Shown here one piece after another: positions 33,145-49,063 of a DNA stretch of 64,000 nt (its first letter is position 1; every line of letters begins with the position of its first letter). Origin of the DNA: Lysobacter_K koreensis (GTDB taxonomy: Bacteria; Pseudomonadota; Gammaproteobacteria; Xanthomonadales; Xanthomonadaceae); NCBI RefSeq assembly GCF_042677045.1, contig NZ_JBHTIH010000004.1, forward strand, positions 1-64,000, in the 5' to 3' direction. The notes under the pieces are model-generated. The model was not told the DNA's origin and searched no databases. It saw only the letters and a list, made by a program, of their open reading frames with translations. The position numbers and the translations under genes were made by a program.

Positions 33145-34074
33145 ATGAGTTCATCTTCGAATCAACTGCACGTGCTCGGCGCACTGGCGCTGGAACTGCG
33201 CGGCGAGGCGCCGGTCGCGCGCGATGCGCTGGCGCAGGCCGAGGTCGGCGCGCTGGCCGAACTGGTCGCACGCGACCTGGCGCGGCTCGCGCCGGACGCG
33301 GCGATGCTGGAGCTGGTCACGGTCGGCGCGCACTACGACTCGGTCGAAGTGCTGCGCCCGGGCTGGCCTCTGCACCACGAACTCGATGAACTGGCCGCGC
33401 GGGCCCCGAAGGAAGTCCCCTTGGGGGGCGCCCCGAAGGATGCCTACCACGACAACGCGGGGCGGATCATCGCGTTCGGCGCGCACGAAGGGCAGCTGCC
33501 CGGCGCGCTGGCGCCGTCGCCGGATTTCACCGGCGGGCCGCTGCGGCTGGTGCCGTTTGTCCTCAGCGGCGATGCGGACCTCGCCGCGCGCGTCGGCGAC
33601 CTGTTCGAGACCCAGCTGCTCGAACGCGGCATGGCCGGCGCCGACACCGCGCTGGCGGCGCAGGCGGCGTTCGGGCTGCAGGTGGAACACGCGCGCTACC
33701 TGACCGTGCACGACCTGGCCGCGATGATGGCGATGCAGTACGAGCACGCCGGCCTGGCGCCGTTGTGGCCGCTGCTGGAGACCGCGCTGCTGCAACCCGA
33801 TGGCGAACACTGGCTGGACGCGGCGCCGGAGCCGCTGGTGCATTACGCCGGTGGCGAGGCGCGGATCGCGCTGTTCTCGCCGCACGCCTGGCACGCTCGC
33901 TACGCCAGCGAGCTGCACTGCGACAGCGACGAATGCCGCGAGCAGCTGCAGCGCCGCCACCAGCATTTCGAGGCACGCCAGCGGCAGATCGCCGCGGTGC
34001 TGGGTGCGCACGGGGTCGCGGTGACCTTCGTGCATTGCGTCCGCGACGCGGATTACCGCAACGCGTTGAGTTGA
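33145..34074 (+). CDS. Unknown cytoplasmic protein
   Basis: A 309-residue protein with no signal peptide or membrane segment. I do not recognise its family. It is acidic and helix-rich, with many histidines in the second half (for example HAWHARYASELHCDSDECRE and RRHQHFEARQRQIAAVLGAHG) and a terminal FVHCVRDADY. Residues about 87-101 (RAPKEVPLGGAPKDA) are encoded by a short palindromic repeat, GGGCCCCGAAGGAAGTCCCC, which appears to have been inserted in frame. The gene starts about 90 bases from the divergent fadI gene. There is no basis for a functional assignment beyond a soluble protein of a Xanthomonadaceae-type genome. Confidence 0.7.
   Translation: MSSSSNQLHVLGALALELRGEAPVARDALAQAEVGALAELVARDLARLAPDAAMLELVTVGAHYDSVEVLRPGWPLHHELDELAARAPKEVPLGGAPKDAYHDNAGRIIAFGAHEGQLPGALAPSPDFTGGPLRLVPFVLSGDADLAARVGDLFETQLLERGMAGADTALAAQAAFGLQVEHARYLTVHDLAAMMAMQYEHAGLAPLWPLLETALLQPDGEHWLDAAPEPLVHYAGGEARIALFSPHAWHARYASELHCDSDECREQLQRRHQHFEARQRQIAAVLGAHGVAVTFVHCVRDADYRNALS
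33401..33437. repeat. Small palindromic repeat inserted within a coding sequence
   Basis: GGGCCCCGAAGGAAGTCCCC followed by TTGGGGGGCGCCCCGAAGG. The ends can pair (GGGGCGCC with GGGCCCC), and the centre CCGAAGGAAGT is shared with the end of hemD at about 29127-29164. The insertion keeps the reading frame of the host gene. Confidence 0.55.
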
Positions 34075-34105
34075 ATCACGCCGGTTGGTAGAGGCAGCAG
34101 CCGCG

Positions 34106-34603
34106 TCACTCGCGCGGCGCGAACTCGCTCTCGAAAATCCGGTAGCCGGCATCGCGCATGCCCAGCGCTTCGTAGCTGCGCTGCGCGGCGGCGTTGTCGC
34201 GCTCGACGTACAGGCGCAGGCCGACCACGCCGGTCGTGGCACGTGCGAGCTGCTTGACATGCCGGTACAGCGCCGCGAACACGCCCTGGCGGCGGTGCGC
34301 CTCGGGCACGTACACGCTCTGGATCCACCACCACTCGCCGCAGCGCCAGTCGCTCCATTCGCGCGTCAGCATCAAGGTGCCGGCCGCGCTGGCGATGGTC
34401 TCGCGCCCGGCCACGCCCAGCTCGCTCATCGCGATGAAGTAGCGCGCCTTGTTCGGGTCGGCGATGCCGGCCGCGATGCCGGCGCCGATCGTGGCCGGGT
34501 CGAGGCGCTTGTGCTCGGTCTCCCACGCCATCGCGATCGCCCACTGCGCGAGCAGGTCGCGGTCGCCGGGCTGGGCCACGCGGATGCGCAGGTTGGGGTG
34601 CAT
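34106..34603 (-). CDS. GNAT-family N-acetyltransferase
   Basis: A 165-residue acetyltransferase. The acetyl-CoA-binding motif A is IQSVYVPEAHRRQGVFAALY near residues 92-111, in which the classic Q/R-x-x-G-x-G/A appears as RRQGVFAA. The N-terminal half (RIRVAQPGDRDLLAQWAIAM) and the C-terminal LYVERDNAAAQRSYEALGM, with the Y general-acid position, complete the fold. The acceptor (amine, amino acid or protein) is unknown. The ATG at 34603 has AGGAG 9 bases upstream. It precedes the sodC gene on the other side of a 165-base gap but there is no sign of an operon. Confidence 0.86.
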   Translation of the reverse strand: MHPNLRIRVAQPGDRDLLAQWAIAMAWETEHKRLDPATIGAGIAAGIADPNKARYFIAMSELGVAGRETIASAAGTLMLTREWSDWRCGEWWWIQSVYVPEAHRRQGVFAALYRHVKQLARATTGVVGLRLYVERDNAAAQRSYEALGMRDAGYRIFESEFAPRE

Positions 34604-34768
34604 GGTGCGGTGCTCCTTGTGGGTTCCCCGAACGCAGCTAGCGACCGGCCCACGATGTTCTGGAACCAGCATCATCGCCGAGGCGGCGCCGGCGGCCGAC
34701 GAAAACCGGACGCCGAGGCTTCGGTGCCGAGAACAGCAGGTCCGTCGCCGCGCCCGGCATGCCCGCGG

Positions 34769-35347
34769 TCAACGGACGATTTCGATGATCCCGCACGCGA
34801 GCCGCGCGCCGGCGTTGCCCGCGGGCTGGCTGCGGTAGTCGTCAGCGGCGGCGTGCACGATGACCGCGCGGCCGGCGATGTCGCCGGCGCCGCCGCCGCC
34901 GAGGCTGACGCCGCTGGCATGCACGTTGACCTGGGCGACGCCCTGCGCGTTGGCCACCAGGTTGTCCATGTCGCCGGCATGGTGGGCGCCGGTGCCGACC
35001 TTGCCGTGCGGTTTCAACCGCGGGTTGAAATGCTCGCCGGCGCTGCTCGCATCGACCGCGCTGCAGTCGCCGGTCTCGTGGACATGGATGGCGTGGCCGC
35101 TGTTGCGCGCCAGCCCGCCGATCTCGCCGGTGAAATGCACGCCGTCGCCCATCGGCCTTGCGCGCAGCGTGCCGCTGACCAGGCTGCCCGACGCGGAGGC
35201 GAGGCGCACCGTGGCCGCACTGGCGGTCGACACGCCGGCGGCGACCGCGGTCGAGGCCCGCGTCGATGTCGGCATCGAGGCCGATGGCGTGGTGCTGCAC
35301 GCGGACAAGGCAAGCAGCGCGGCGGCGCTGAGCACGGCGGTCTTCAT
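34769..35347 (-). CDS. sodC: Copper/zinc superoxide dismutase, lipoprotein form
   Basis: A 192-residue periplasmic or outer-membrane-anchored superoxide dismutase. The signal peptide ends in a lipobox, LLALSAC, with the acylated cysteine at residue 17, then a Ser/Thr-rich linker. Metal-binding motifs are HAIHVHETGDC, AGEHFNP, the HHAGDMDNL loop and VIVHAAADDYRSQPAGNAG. The disulfide cysteine pair (GDCSA and RLACGII) is present. It converts superoxide to peroxide and oxygen outside the cytoplasm. The C-terminus RLACGIIEIV is complete. It is located between the GNAT gene and ntrC on the same strand with its own upstream gap. Confidence 0.93.
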   Translation of the reverse strand: MKTAVLSAAALLALSACSTTPSASMPTSTRASTAVAAGVSTASAATVRLASASGSLVSGTLRARPMGDGVHFTGEIGGLARNSGHAIHVHETGDCSAVDASSAGEHFNPRLKPHGKVGTGAHHAGDMDNLVANAQGVAQVNVHASGVSLGGGGAGDIAGRAVIVHAAADDYRSQPAGNAGARLACGIIEIVR

Positions 35348-35420
35348 CGGGCGGGCCTCCAGGTGCGGCGAACCCGGACGCTAGCGTGCGGGCGGTGCAG
35401 CGGCGGTGAAACGCGCTTCA

Positions 35421-36857
<1,437 letters not shown>

Positions 36858-36864
36858 AGTCGCT

Positions 36865-36869
36865 CTCCT
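36865..36869 (-). promoter_or_regulatory. Ribosome-binding site that fixes the TTG start of ntrC
   Basis: AGGAG on the minus strand, 7 bases upstream of the TTG at 36857-36855. No ATG or GTG in frame precedes the receiver domain within a plausible distance. Confidence 0.75.
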
Positions 36870-37020
36870 TGCGCGGCGAGGAGGAGTGCCCGCGAGCGAG
36901 TGGCTCGCACGGCGATGAGCGCCTTCGCAGCCCGTGCTAAGGCCGGGGCCGGGTTGCGGTGAGGGTTCGGCGAAGTGATAGGAGCGAACCACCGCCGGTG
37001 CCAGTCGGCCTTCGCAAACG

Positions 37021-37213
37021 CAAGAGCACCCCTCCCCAACCCTCCCCTGCTTCGCAAGGGAGGGAGCAAAATCAACAGCGCTTGCGTCGGTCTTGCTCCT
37101 CCCCTTTCGCGTAGCGAAGGGGGAGGTTGGGAGGGGGTCGCTCTTAGCTTTATCTCCGGCAGGCGAAAAATACCCCTCCCCAGCCCTCCCCTGCTTCGCA
37201 AGGGAGGGAGCCG
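37021..37213. repeat. Dispersed G/C-tract palindromic element, copy 4
   Basis: Contains AAGAGCACCCCTCCCCAACC, the GCTCCTCCCCTTTCGCGTAG arm and its GAAGGGGGAGG complement, and a second left arm from 37169. It is almost identical to the units of the 859-1731 array, although 36 kb away. Confidence 0.88.
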
Positions 37214-37257
37214 ATCAAGGGCAGCGGCGCCGCGAACGCAGCGGATGGCGATCGTGC

Positions 37258-38319
37258 TCATGCCTCCGGTTCCCCGTTCTGCATCGGCAGCAACAACGCG
37301 AACACCGTATGCCCCGGGCGCGAACGGTAGGCGAGCGAGCCGCGGTGCTCGCGCGCGACCTGCTGCGCGAGCGCCAGGCCTAGGCCGCTGCCTTCGGCGC
37401 GGCCCGACACCAGCGGCAGGAACAGCTGCTCGGCCAGTTCCTCGGGCACGCCGCGGCCGTCGTCGCTGATCTCCAGGCGCAGGGCGATCGGGTGCAGCTC
37501 GTCGCCGATGCGCAGGCCGTGCTCGGCGCGGGTGCGCAGGGTGACGTGGGTGGCGCCGGCCTCGATCGCGTTGCGCACCAGGTTCCACACCGCCTGCACC
37601 AGGCGGTCGGGGTCGCCGTTGAGCTCGGGCAGGCTCGGGTCGTAGTCGCGCAGCAGGCGCACCGCCCAGCCGGCGTCGCTCTCGGCCAGGCGCAGCACGC
37701 GTTCGAGCACGGCGTGGATGTTGAGCGGGGCGTGCGCGCGCGGCGGCGCCGGGGTCAGCAGCTGGTCGAGCAACGCGGTCAGGCGCGCGACTTCGCTGTC
37801 GATCAGCGCCACCAGTTCGCGCGAGACGCCGCCGTCGTCGGCGGCCGGGTCGAGCCGGCGCGCGAGCAGCTGCGCGGCGCCCTTGAGCCCGGCCAGCGGA
37901 TTGCGCAGTTCGTGGGCGAGGCCCTTGAGCGAGGCCGACAACGCCGACGGCAGCAGCAGTGCCGGGTCGTCGCCGGGGAATTCGTCAACCGGGTGCGCCT
38001 CGAGCAGGCCGCCGCCGCCGTCGCAGCGGCTGAGCCAGAGGTCGGCGAAGTGCTCGTCGCCGTCGCCGAAGCGCAGCCGCACCCGGCGCAGGCGCAGCGG
38101 TGCGTCGCTCCGGGCCAGGCGCGCGAGCGCGGCGGCCAGGCGCCCGTCGGGGTCGAGCGCGGCCAGTGGCGCGCCGTGCAGCCGCCGCGCGCTGACCCCA
38201 AGCCAGCGCGGGAACGCCTGGTTGCTGCCGGCGATCACCCCGGCCGCATCGGTCCAGGCCAGCGGCGTGGTCAGCGTGTCGAGGTCGGGGGCGGGCGCGA
38301 AGGGCGGTTCGGGCGGCAT
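37258..38319 (-). CDS. ntrB: Nitrogen-regulation sensor kinase NtrB (NR(II))
   Basis: A 353-residue soluble histidine kinase/phosphatase that controls NtrC and receives nitrogen status from PII proteins. A PAS domain spans about 10-110 (PLAWTDAAGVIAGSNQAF). The phospho-accepting histidine is H136 in GLAHELRNPLAG, and the kinase domain has the N-box NLVRNAIEAG and G-boxes ISDDGRGVPEEL and GSGLGLALAQQV. No membrane segment is present, as expected. It is separated from ntrC by 400 bases of repeat, an unusual arrangement. The ATG at 38319 is the first sensible start. Confidence 0.94.
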   Translation of the reverse strand: MPPEPPFAPAPDLDTLTTPLAWTDAAGVIAGSNQAFPRWLGVSARRLHGAPLAALDPDGRLAAALARLARSDAPLRLRRVRLRFGDGDEHFADLWLSRCDGGGGLLEAHPVDEFPGDDPALLLPSALSASLKGLAHELRNPLAGLKGAAQLLARRLDPAADDGGVSRELVALIDSEVARLTALLDQLLTPAPPRAHAPLNIHAVLERVLRLAESDAGWAVRLLRDYDPSLPELNGDPDRLVQAVWNLVRNAIEAGATHVTLRTRAEHGLRIGDELHPIALRLEISDDGRGVPEELAEQLFLPLVSGRAEGSGLGLALAQQVAREHRGSLAYRSRPGHTVFALLLPMQNGEPEA

Positions 38320-38360
38320 TGCACCATCTTAGTGCATCGCAACCGCACGCCAGCCCTGAC

Positions 38361-39014
38361 TCAGCCCAGCGGCAGCTCGCAGCTCAGGCACAGGCCGCCG
38401 CCGTCGCGCTCGCTCGCCGTCAGCCTGCCGCCGTGGCCGCGGGCGATCGCGGCGGCGATCATCAGGCGCAGCCCGAGGCCGGCGTCGTGCGGCTCGGGGC
38501 TGGGCTCGGTGAACAGCGCCGCCATCGCCGCCGCGCCCATCGGCGCGCCGGCGTCGCACAGGCGCACGCGCACGTCGCCGCCGCTGCGCGCGACCTCCAG
38601 GGTCGGGGTGCCGGCCGGGTCGCGCCAGGCCTGGTAGCCGACCAGGGCCAGGAACATCTGCACCAGCCGCGCCTCGTCGCCGCGGACCTGCAGCGCGTCC
38701 GCATCGCCGGGGGCGAACGCCGGCTCGACCCGACAGCCCGGCACCGCGCCGATCGCCAGGTCCAGGACGTGCGCCAGCGCACACGGCACCGGCCGCAGTA
38801 CCAGCGGCTGCTGGCTGACGCGCGCCCAGTCGCCGGCCTCGTCGATCATCGCCGCCAGCCGCCGCGACTGCCGGTCGACGATCCCGGCCAGCTCGCGCTG
38901 CCGTTCCGGCCCCAGGCCGTCGGCGCGCAGCAGGTAGGCCGCGGTCTGCAGCGGCGCCAACGGCCCCTTGAGGTCGTGGACCAGGCGCTCGACCCAGAGC
39001 ACGTCGTCATGCAT
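38361..39014 (-). CDS. Small histidine-kinase-like protein with degenerate ATP-binding region
   Basis: A 217-residue protein with no sensor domain. A histidine-kinase dimerisation helix starts at once, VERLVHDLKGPLAPLQTAAY, with a candidate phospho-histidine H13. The ATP-binding part has GLGLRLMIAAAIARGHGG (G2-like). However, the N-box asparagine is absent (RLVQMFLALVGYQAW), and the G1 position reads DAGAPMG. Kinase activity is therefore doubtful; it may serve as a phosphotransfer or decoy partner. The ATG at 39014 overlaps the upstream hybrid-kinase gene by 8 bases; an ATG at 39032 is the alternative. It is the last gene of a three-gene signalling operon. Confidence 0.7.
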   Translation of the reverse strand: MHDDVLWVERLVHDLKGPLAPLQTAAYLLRADGLGPERQRELAGIVDRQSRRLAAMIDEAGDWARVSQQPLVLRPVPCALAHVLDLAIGAVPGCRVEPAFAPGDADALQVRGDEARLVQMFLALVGYQAWRDPAGTPTLEVARSGGDVRVRLCDAGAPMGAAAMAALFTEPSPEPHDAGLGLRLMIAAAIARGHGGRLTASERDGGGLCLSCELPLG

Positions 39015-40818
39015 CGCCAGCGCCTTCGCCATCGCGGCGCGGCAACGCGCGGCAGATGCCGGAGATCGCGGCCATCTCCGGCGGCTTGACCAGGTGGTGA
39101 TCGAAGCCGGCCTCGAGCGTGCGCCGGCGGTCGTCGGGCTGGCCCCAGCCGGTAACCGCGACCAGCACCAGCGACTCGCCGCCGGGCGCGGCGCGCAGCA
39201 GGCCGGCGACGTCGTAGCCGCTGAGCCCGGGCATGCCGATGTCGAGGAACACGATGTCGGGCGCGAACTCGCGCGCCGCGGCGAGCGCCGCCTGCGGCTC
39301 GTAGACGCGGCGGGTCTCGTGGCCAAGCAGCTCGAGCATCATCGCCAGGGTGTCGGCCGAGTCGCGGTTGTCGTCGATCACCAGCGCGCGGCAGCGCACG
39401 CAGCCGCCGGTCGCGGTGCCGGCCGGTTCGGCCACCGGTGCCGCCAGCGGCAGCGGCGCGTCCAGCGGCAGCGCCACGGTGAAACGGCTGCCGCGGCCGA
39501 GGCCGGCGCTGGCGGCCTGGACCCGGCCCCCGTGCATCTCGACGATGCGCTTGACCAGGGTCAGGCCGATGCCGAGGCCGCCGCGCGCGCGTTCCACTGA
39601 GGTGTCGACCTGGGTGAACAGGTCGAAGACATCGGCGGCATGCGCCGGGTCCAGGCCGATGCCGCGGTCGGCGACCGTGACCTCGACGGTGTCGTCGCTC
39701 CTCTCCACCCGCAGTTCGATCGGGGTGCCCGGATCGGAATACTTGACCGCGTTGTTGAGCAGGTTAGAGAACACCTGCGCCAGGCGGTCGCGGTCGGCGT
39801 GCAGCGCGATCGCCTGCGCCGGCACGTGCACCCCCAGGGCGTGATCGCCGGCCTGCAGCAGCGGCTGCACGGTCTCGATCGCGGTGTCGAGCACCGCCTG
39901 CACGCTGGTGGCCTGCGGTTGCAGGGTCAGCTTGCCCTGGTTGATCCGCGCGACGTCGAGCAGGTCGTCGATCAGGCGCACCAGCAGGCCCATCTGCCGC
40001 TGCATCGTGTCGTGCAGCGGGTTGTCGGGCGCGTCGACGTCGCGTGCGGCCGCCGCACCGGACCCGGGCGGGTCGGCCATCAGCTTGAGCACGTTGATCG
40101 CGTTGCCCAGCGACGCCATCGGGTTGCGCAGCTCGTGCGCGAGCGTGGCCAGGAACTCGTCCTTGCGCCGGTCCAGCTCCAGCAGCCGCGCCTGCGCGCG
40201 CATGCGCTCGCTGACCTGGGCTTGCAGCTCGTCGTTGCGGCTGGCCAGCTGGGTGTTGGCGACCAGCAGCGAGTCGTTGAGGACGTCGAGCTCGCGCGCC
40301 TTCTCCAGCTGCAGCGCGGCGTTGGCGGCGGCCAGCGATTCGTTGGCCAGCTGCAGCTCGCGGCGCTTGCGGTACAGCTCGGCCAGCACCATCACCTTGC
40401 TGCGCAGGATCTCCGGGATGATCGGCACCATCACGTAGTCGACCGCGCCGAGCTTGTAGCCGCGCATGCGGTCCATGTCGGAGACGTTGACCGCGGTGAC
40501 GAAGATGATCGGCGTCTTCTCGAAGCGCGGGTGCTGGTGGATCAGGCTCGCGGTCTCGAAGCCGTCCATCACCGGCATGTTGACGTCGAGCAGGATCAGG
40601 CCGAACTCGCCCTCCATCAGCGCCTTCAGCGCGGCGGTGCCGGAGTTGGCCTCGACTAGGTTCTCGCCCAGCGGCTCGAGGATCGCGCGGTACGCGAGCA
40701 ACCGGGCCGGCTGGTCGTCGACCAGCAGGATGTTGACCGGGTCGGCCGCCGCCGACAACGGAACGGGCACCGGCATCGGCCCGCCGTGCGACGGCAACGT
40801 TCCGTCCGACGGCGGCAT
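39007..40818 (-). CDS. Soluble hybrid sensor kinase, REC-coiled coil-HK-REC
   Basis: A 603-residue protein with no membrane segment. The first receiver domain (about 28-150) has D78 in LLDVNMPVMDG, but the usual switch lysine is replaced (VDYVMVPIIPEIL), a variant known in this kinase group. A coiled coil covers about 150-218. The histidine kinase core has H228 in TLAHELRNPMASL, an intact N-box FSNLLNNAVKYS and G-boxes VADRGIGLDP and GGLGIGLTLVKR. A second, normal receiver domain follows (FLDIGMPGLSGYD, K in HHLVKPPE). The ATG at 40818 lies 2 bases after the stop of the poly-HAMP kinase, so the two are coupled. Confidence 0.9.
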   Translation of the reverse strand: MPPSDGTLPSHGGPMPVPVPLSAAADPVNILLVDDQPARLLAYRAILEPLGENLVEANSGTAALKALMEGEFGLILLDVNMPVMDGFETASLIHQHPRFEKTPIIFVTAVNVSDMDRMRGYKLGAVDYVMVPIIPEILRSKVMVLAELYRKRRELQLANESLAAANAALQLEKARELDVLNDSLLVANTQLASRNDELQAQVSERMRAQARLLELDRRKDEFLATLAHELRNPMASLGNAINVLKLMADPPGSGAAAARDVDAPDNPLHDTMQRQMGLLVRLIDDLLDVARINQGKLTLQPQATSVQAVLDTAIETVQPLLQAGDHALGVHVPAQAIALHADRDRLAQVFSNLLNNAVKYSDPGTPIELRVERSDDTVEVTVADRGIGLDPAHAADVFDLFTQVDTSVERARGGLGIGLTLVKRIVEMHGGRVQAASAGLGRGSRFTVALPLDAPLPLAAPVAEPAGTATGGCVRCRALVIDDNRDSADTLAMMLELLGHETRRVYEPQAALAAAREFAPDIVFLDIGMPGLSGYDVAGLLRAAPGGESLVLVAVTGWGQPDDRRRTLEAGFDHHLVKPPEMAAISGICRALPRRDGEGAGDA

Positions 40819-40820
40819 GG

Positions 40821-46307
<5,487 letters not shown>

Positions 46308-46718
46308 GCGATGTTTCCTCGATTTAAAGACGCCCACTCCCCAGCGGGCCAGGTTGTGAAGCTAACTTCAGCAAAGTGCAGGGGACGTGAGTCTACGTCC
46401 AGTCCGCCGCGCCGCCGCGGCAGGGGACGGTTCATGAGGGCGTGAATGGTTCAGCGCGCAAGCACCTTGGAGTCGCGAGCCATTCCCGGTCAGCTTCGTA
46501 GCCCGCTCGCCCGTAGCGCATCCACCCATGCGGACGCGAACTCCCGCACGGCGCAGACCTTGGAACCGCAAGCGTGGCAGCCGTCACAGAACCAGAGCGC
46601 CGCCGCCGGCCGCTCCCGGTTCAGGGCGCGGCGCGCGGAGCCAATCCGCGTCTTTCGTCCAGTCCAACGGATGCTTGCGGCACAATACGCCGCCGCTCCG
46701 GCGCGCCCGCAATCAGTC
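46308..46718. other. Divergent intergenic region between the poly-HAMP kinase and rep
   Basis: About 410 bases with no supported gene. It holds the GAGGAA ribosome site of the kinase (46315-46320) and must contain the promoters of both divergent units. No palindromic element or clear consensus promoter is visible. Confidence 0.5.
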
Positions 46719-48698
<1,980 letters not shown>

Positions 48699-49063
48699 TT
48701 CGGGCACCGACCTCCGTGCGCATGGCCGTGCTGCGTCGCAGCATCGGTGGCCCTCTGTGGGCTGCGCGCACCCTCGGCAACTGACTGATTCAGGCAACGC
48801 GTTGGCTGCGGCCAAACGCGCGGCGACGCGCGCCACAGGCCGCTCCCACAAAGCTTTCGCGCGTTGTTTTTGCCACAGTCCGCACAGTTTGATATCGAGT
48901 TTTTGGCGTTTGGTCACAGAAAGTTTTTTCTGACCGGGGTACACATTTTCGTAATTCCACCCTAAGGTGCGATCTGACCGGCGCCGGGGGGGCGGTCATA
49001 TGGGGGCTCCCTCGCTGCGACTTTTTCGCGCGGCCGGCTGACATCCGCCAAGGGGAGTTCCAC
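48699..49063 (+). other. Leader region of the trimeric adhesin gene
   Basis: About 365 bases with no supported gene. The stretch 48870-48960 is clearly more AT-rich than its surroundings (TTTGATATCGAGTTTTTGGC, GAAAGTTTTTTCTG) and is the most likely promoter zone. A ribosome site, AAGGGGAG, lies close to the ATG at 49064. The long leader would allow post-transcriptional control. Confidence 0.5.

Larger units (their letters stand above)
36858..37257 (-). other. Gap between ntrB and ntrC containing the G/C-tract repeat
   Basis: This stretch separates two genes that are normally adjacent or overlapping. The first 120 bases hold the ntrC leader with an AGGAG site at 36865-36869. The rest is a copy of the dispersed palindromic element. 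The hairpins make read-through from ntrB uncertain, so ntrC may have its own promoter. I see no convincing -35/-10 pair by eye. Confidence 0.6.
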
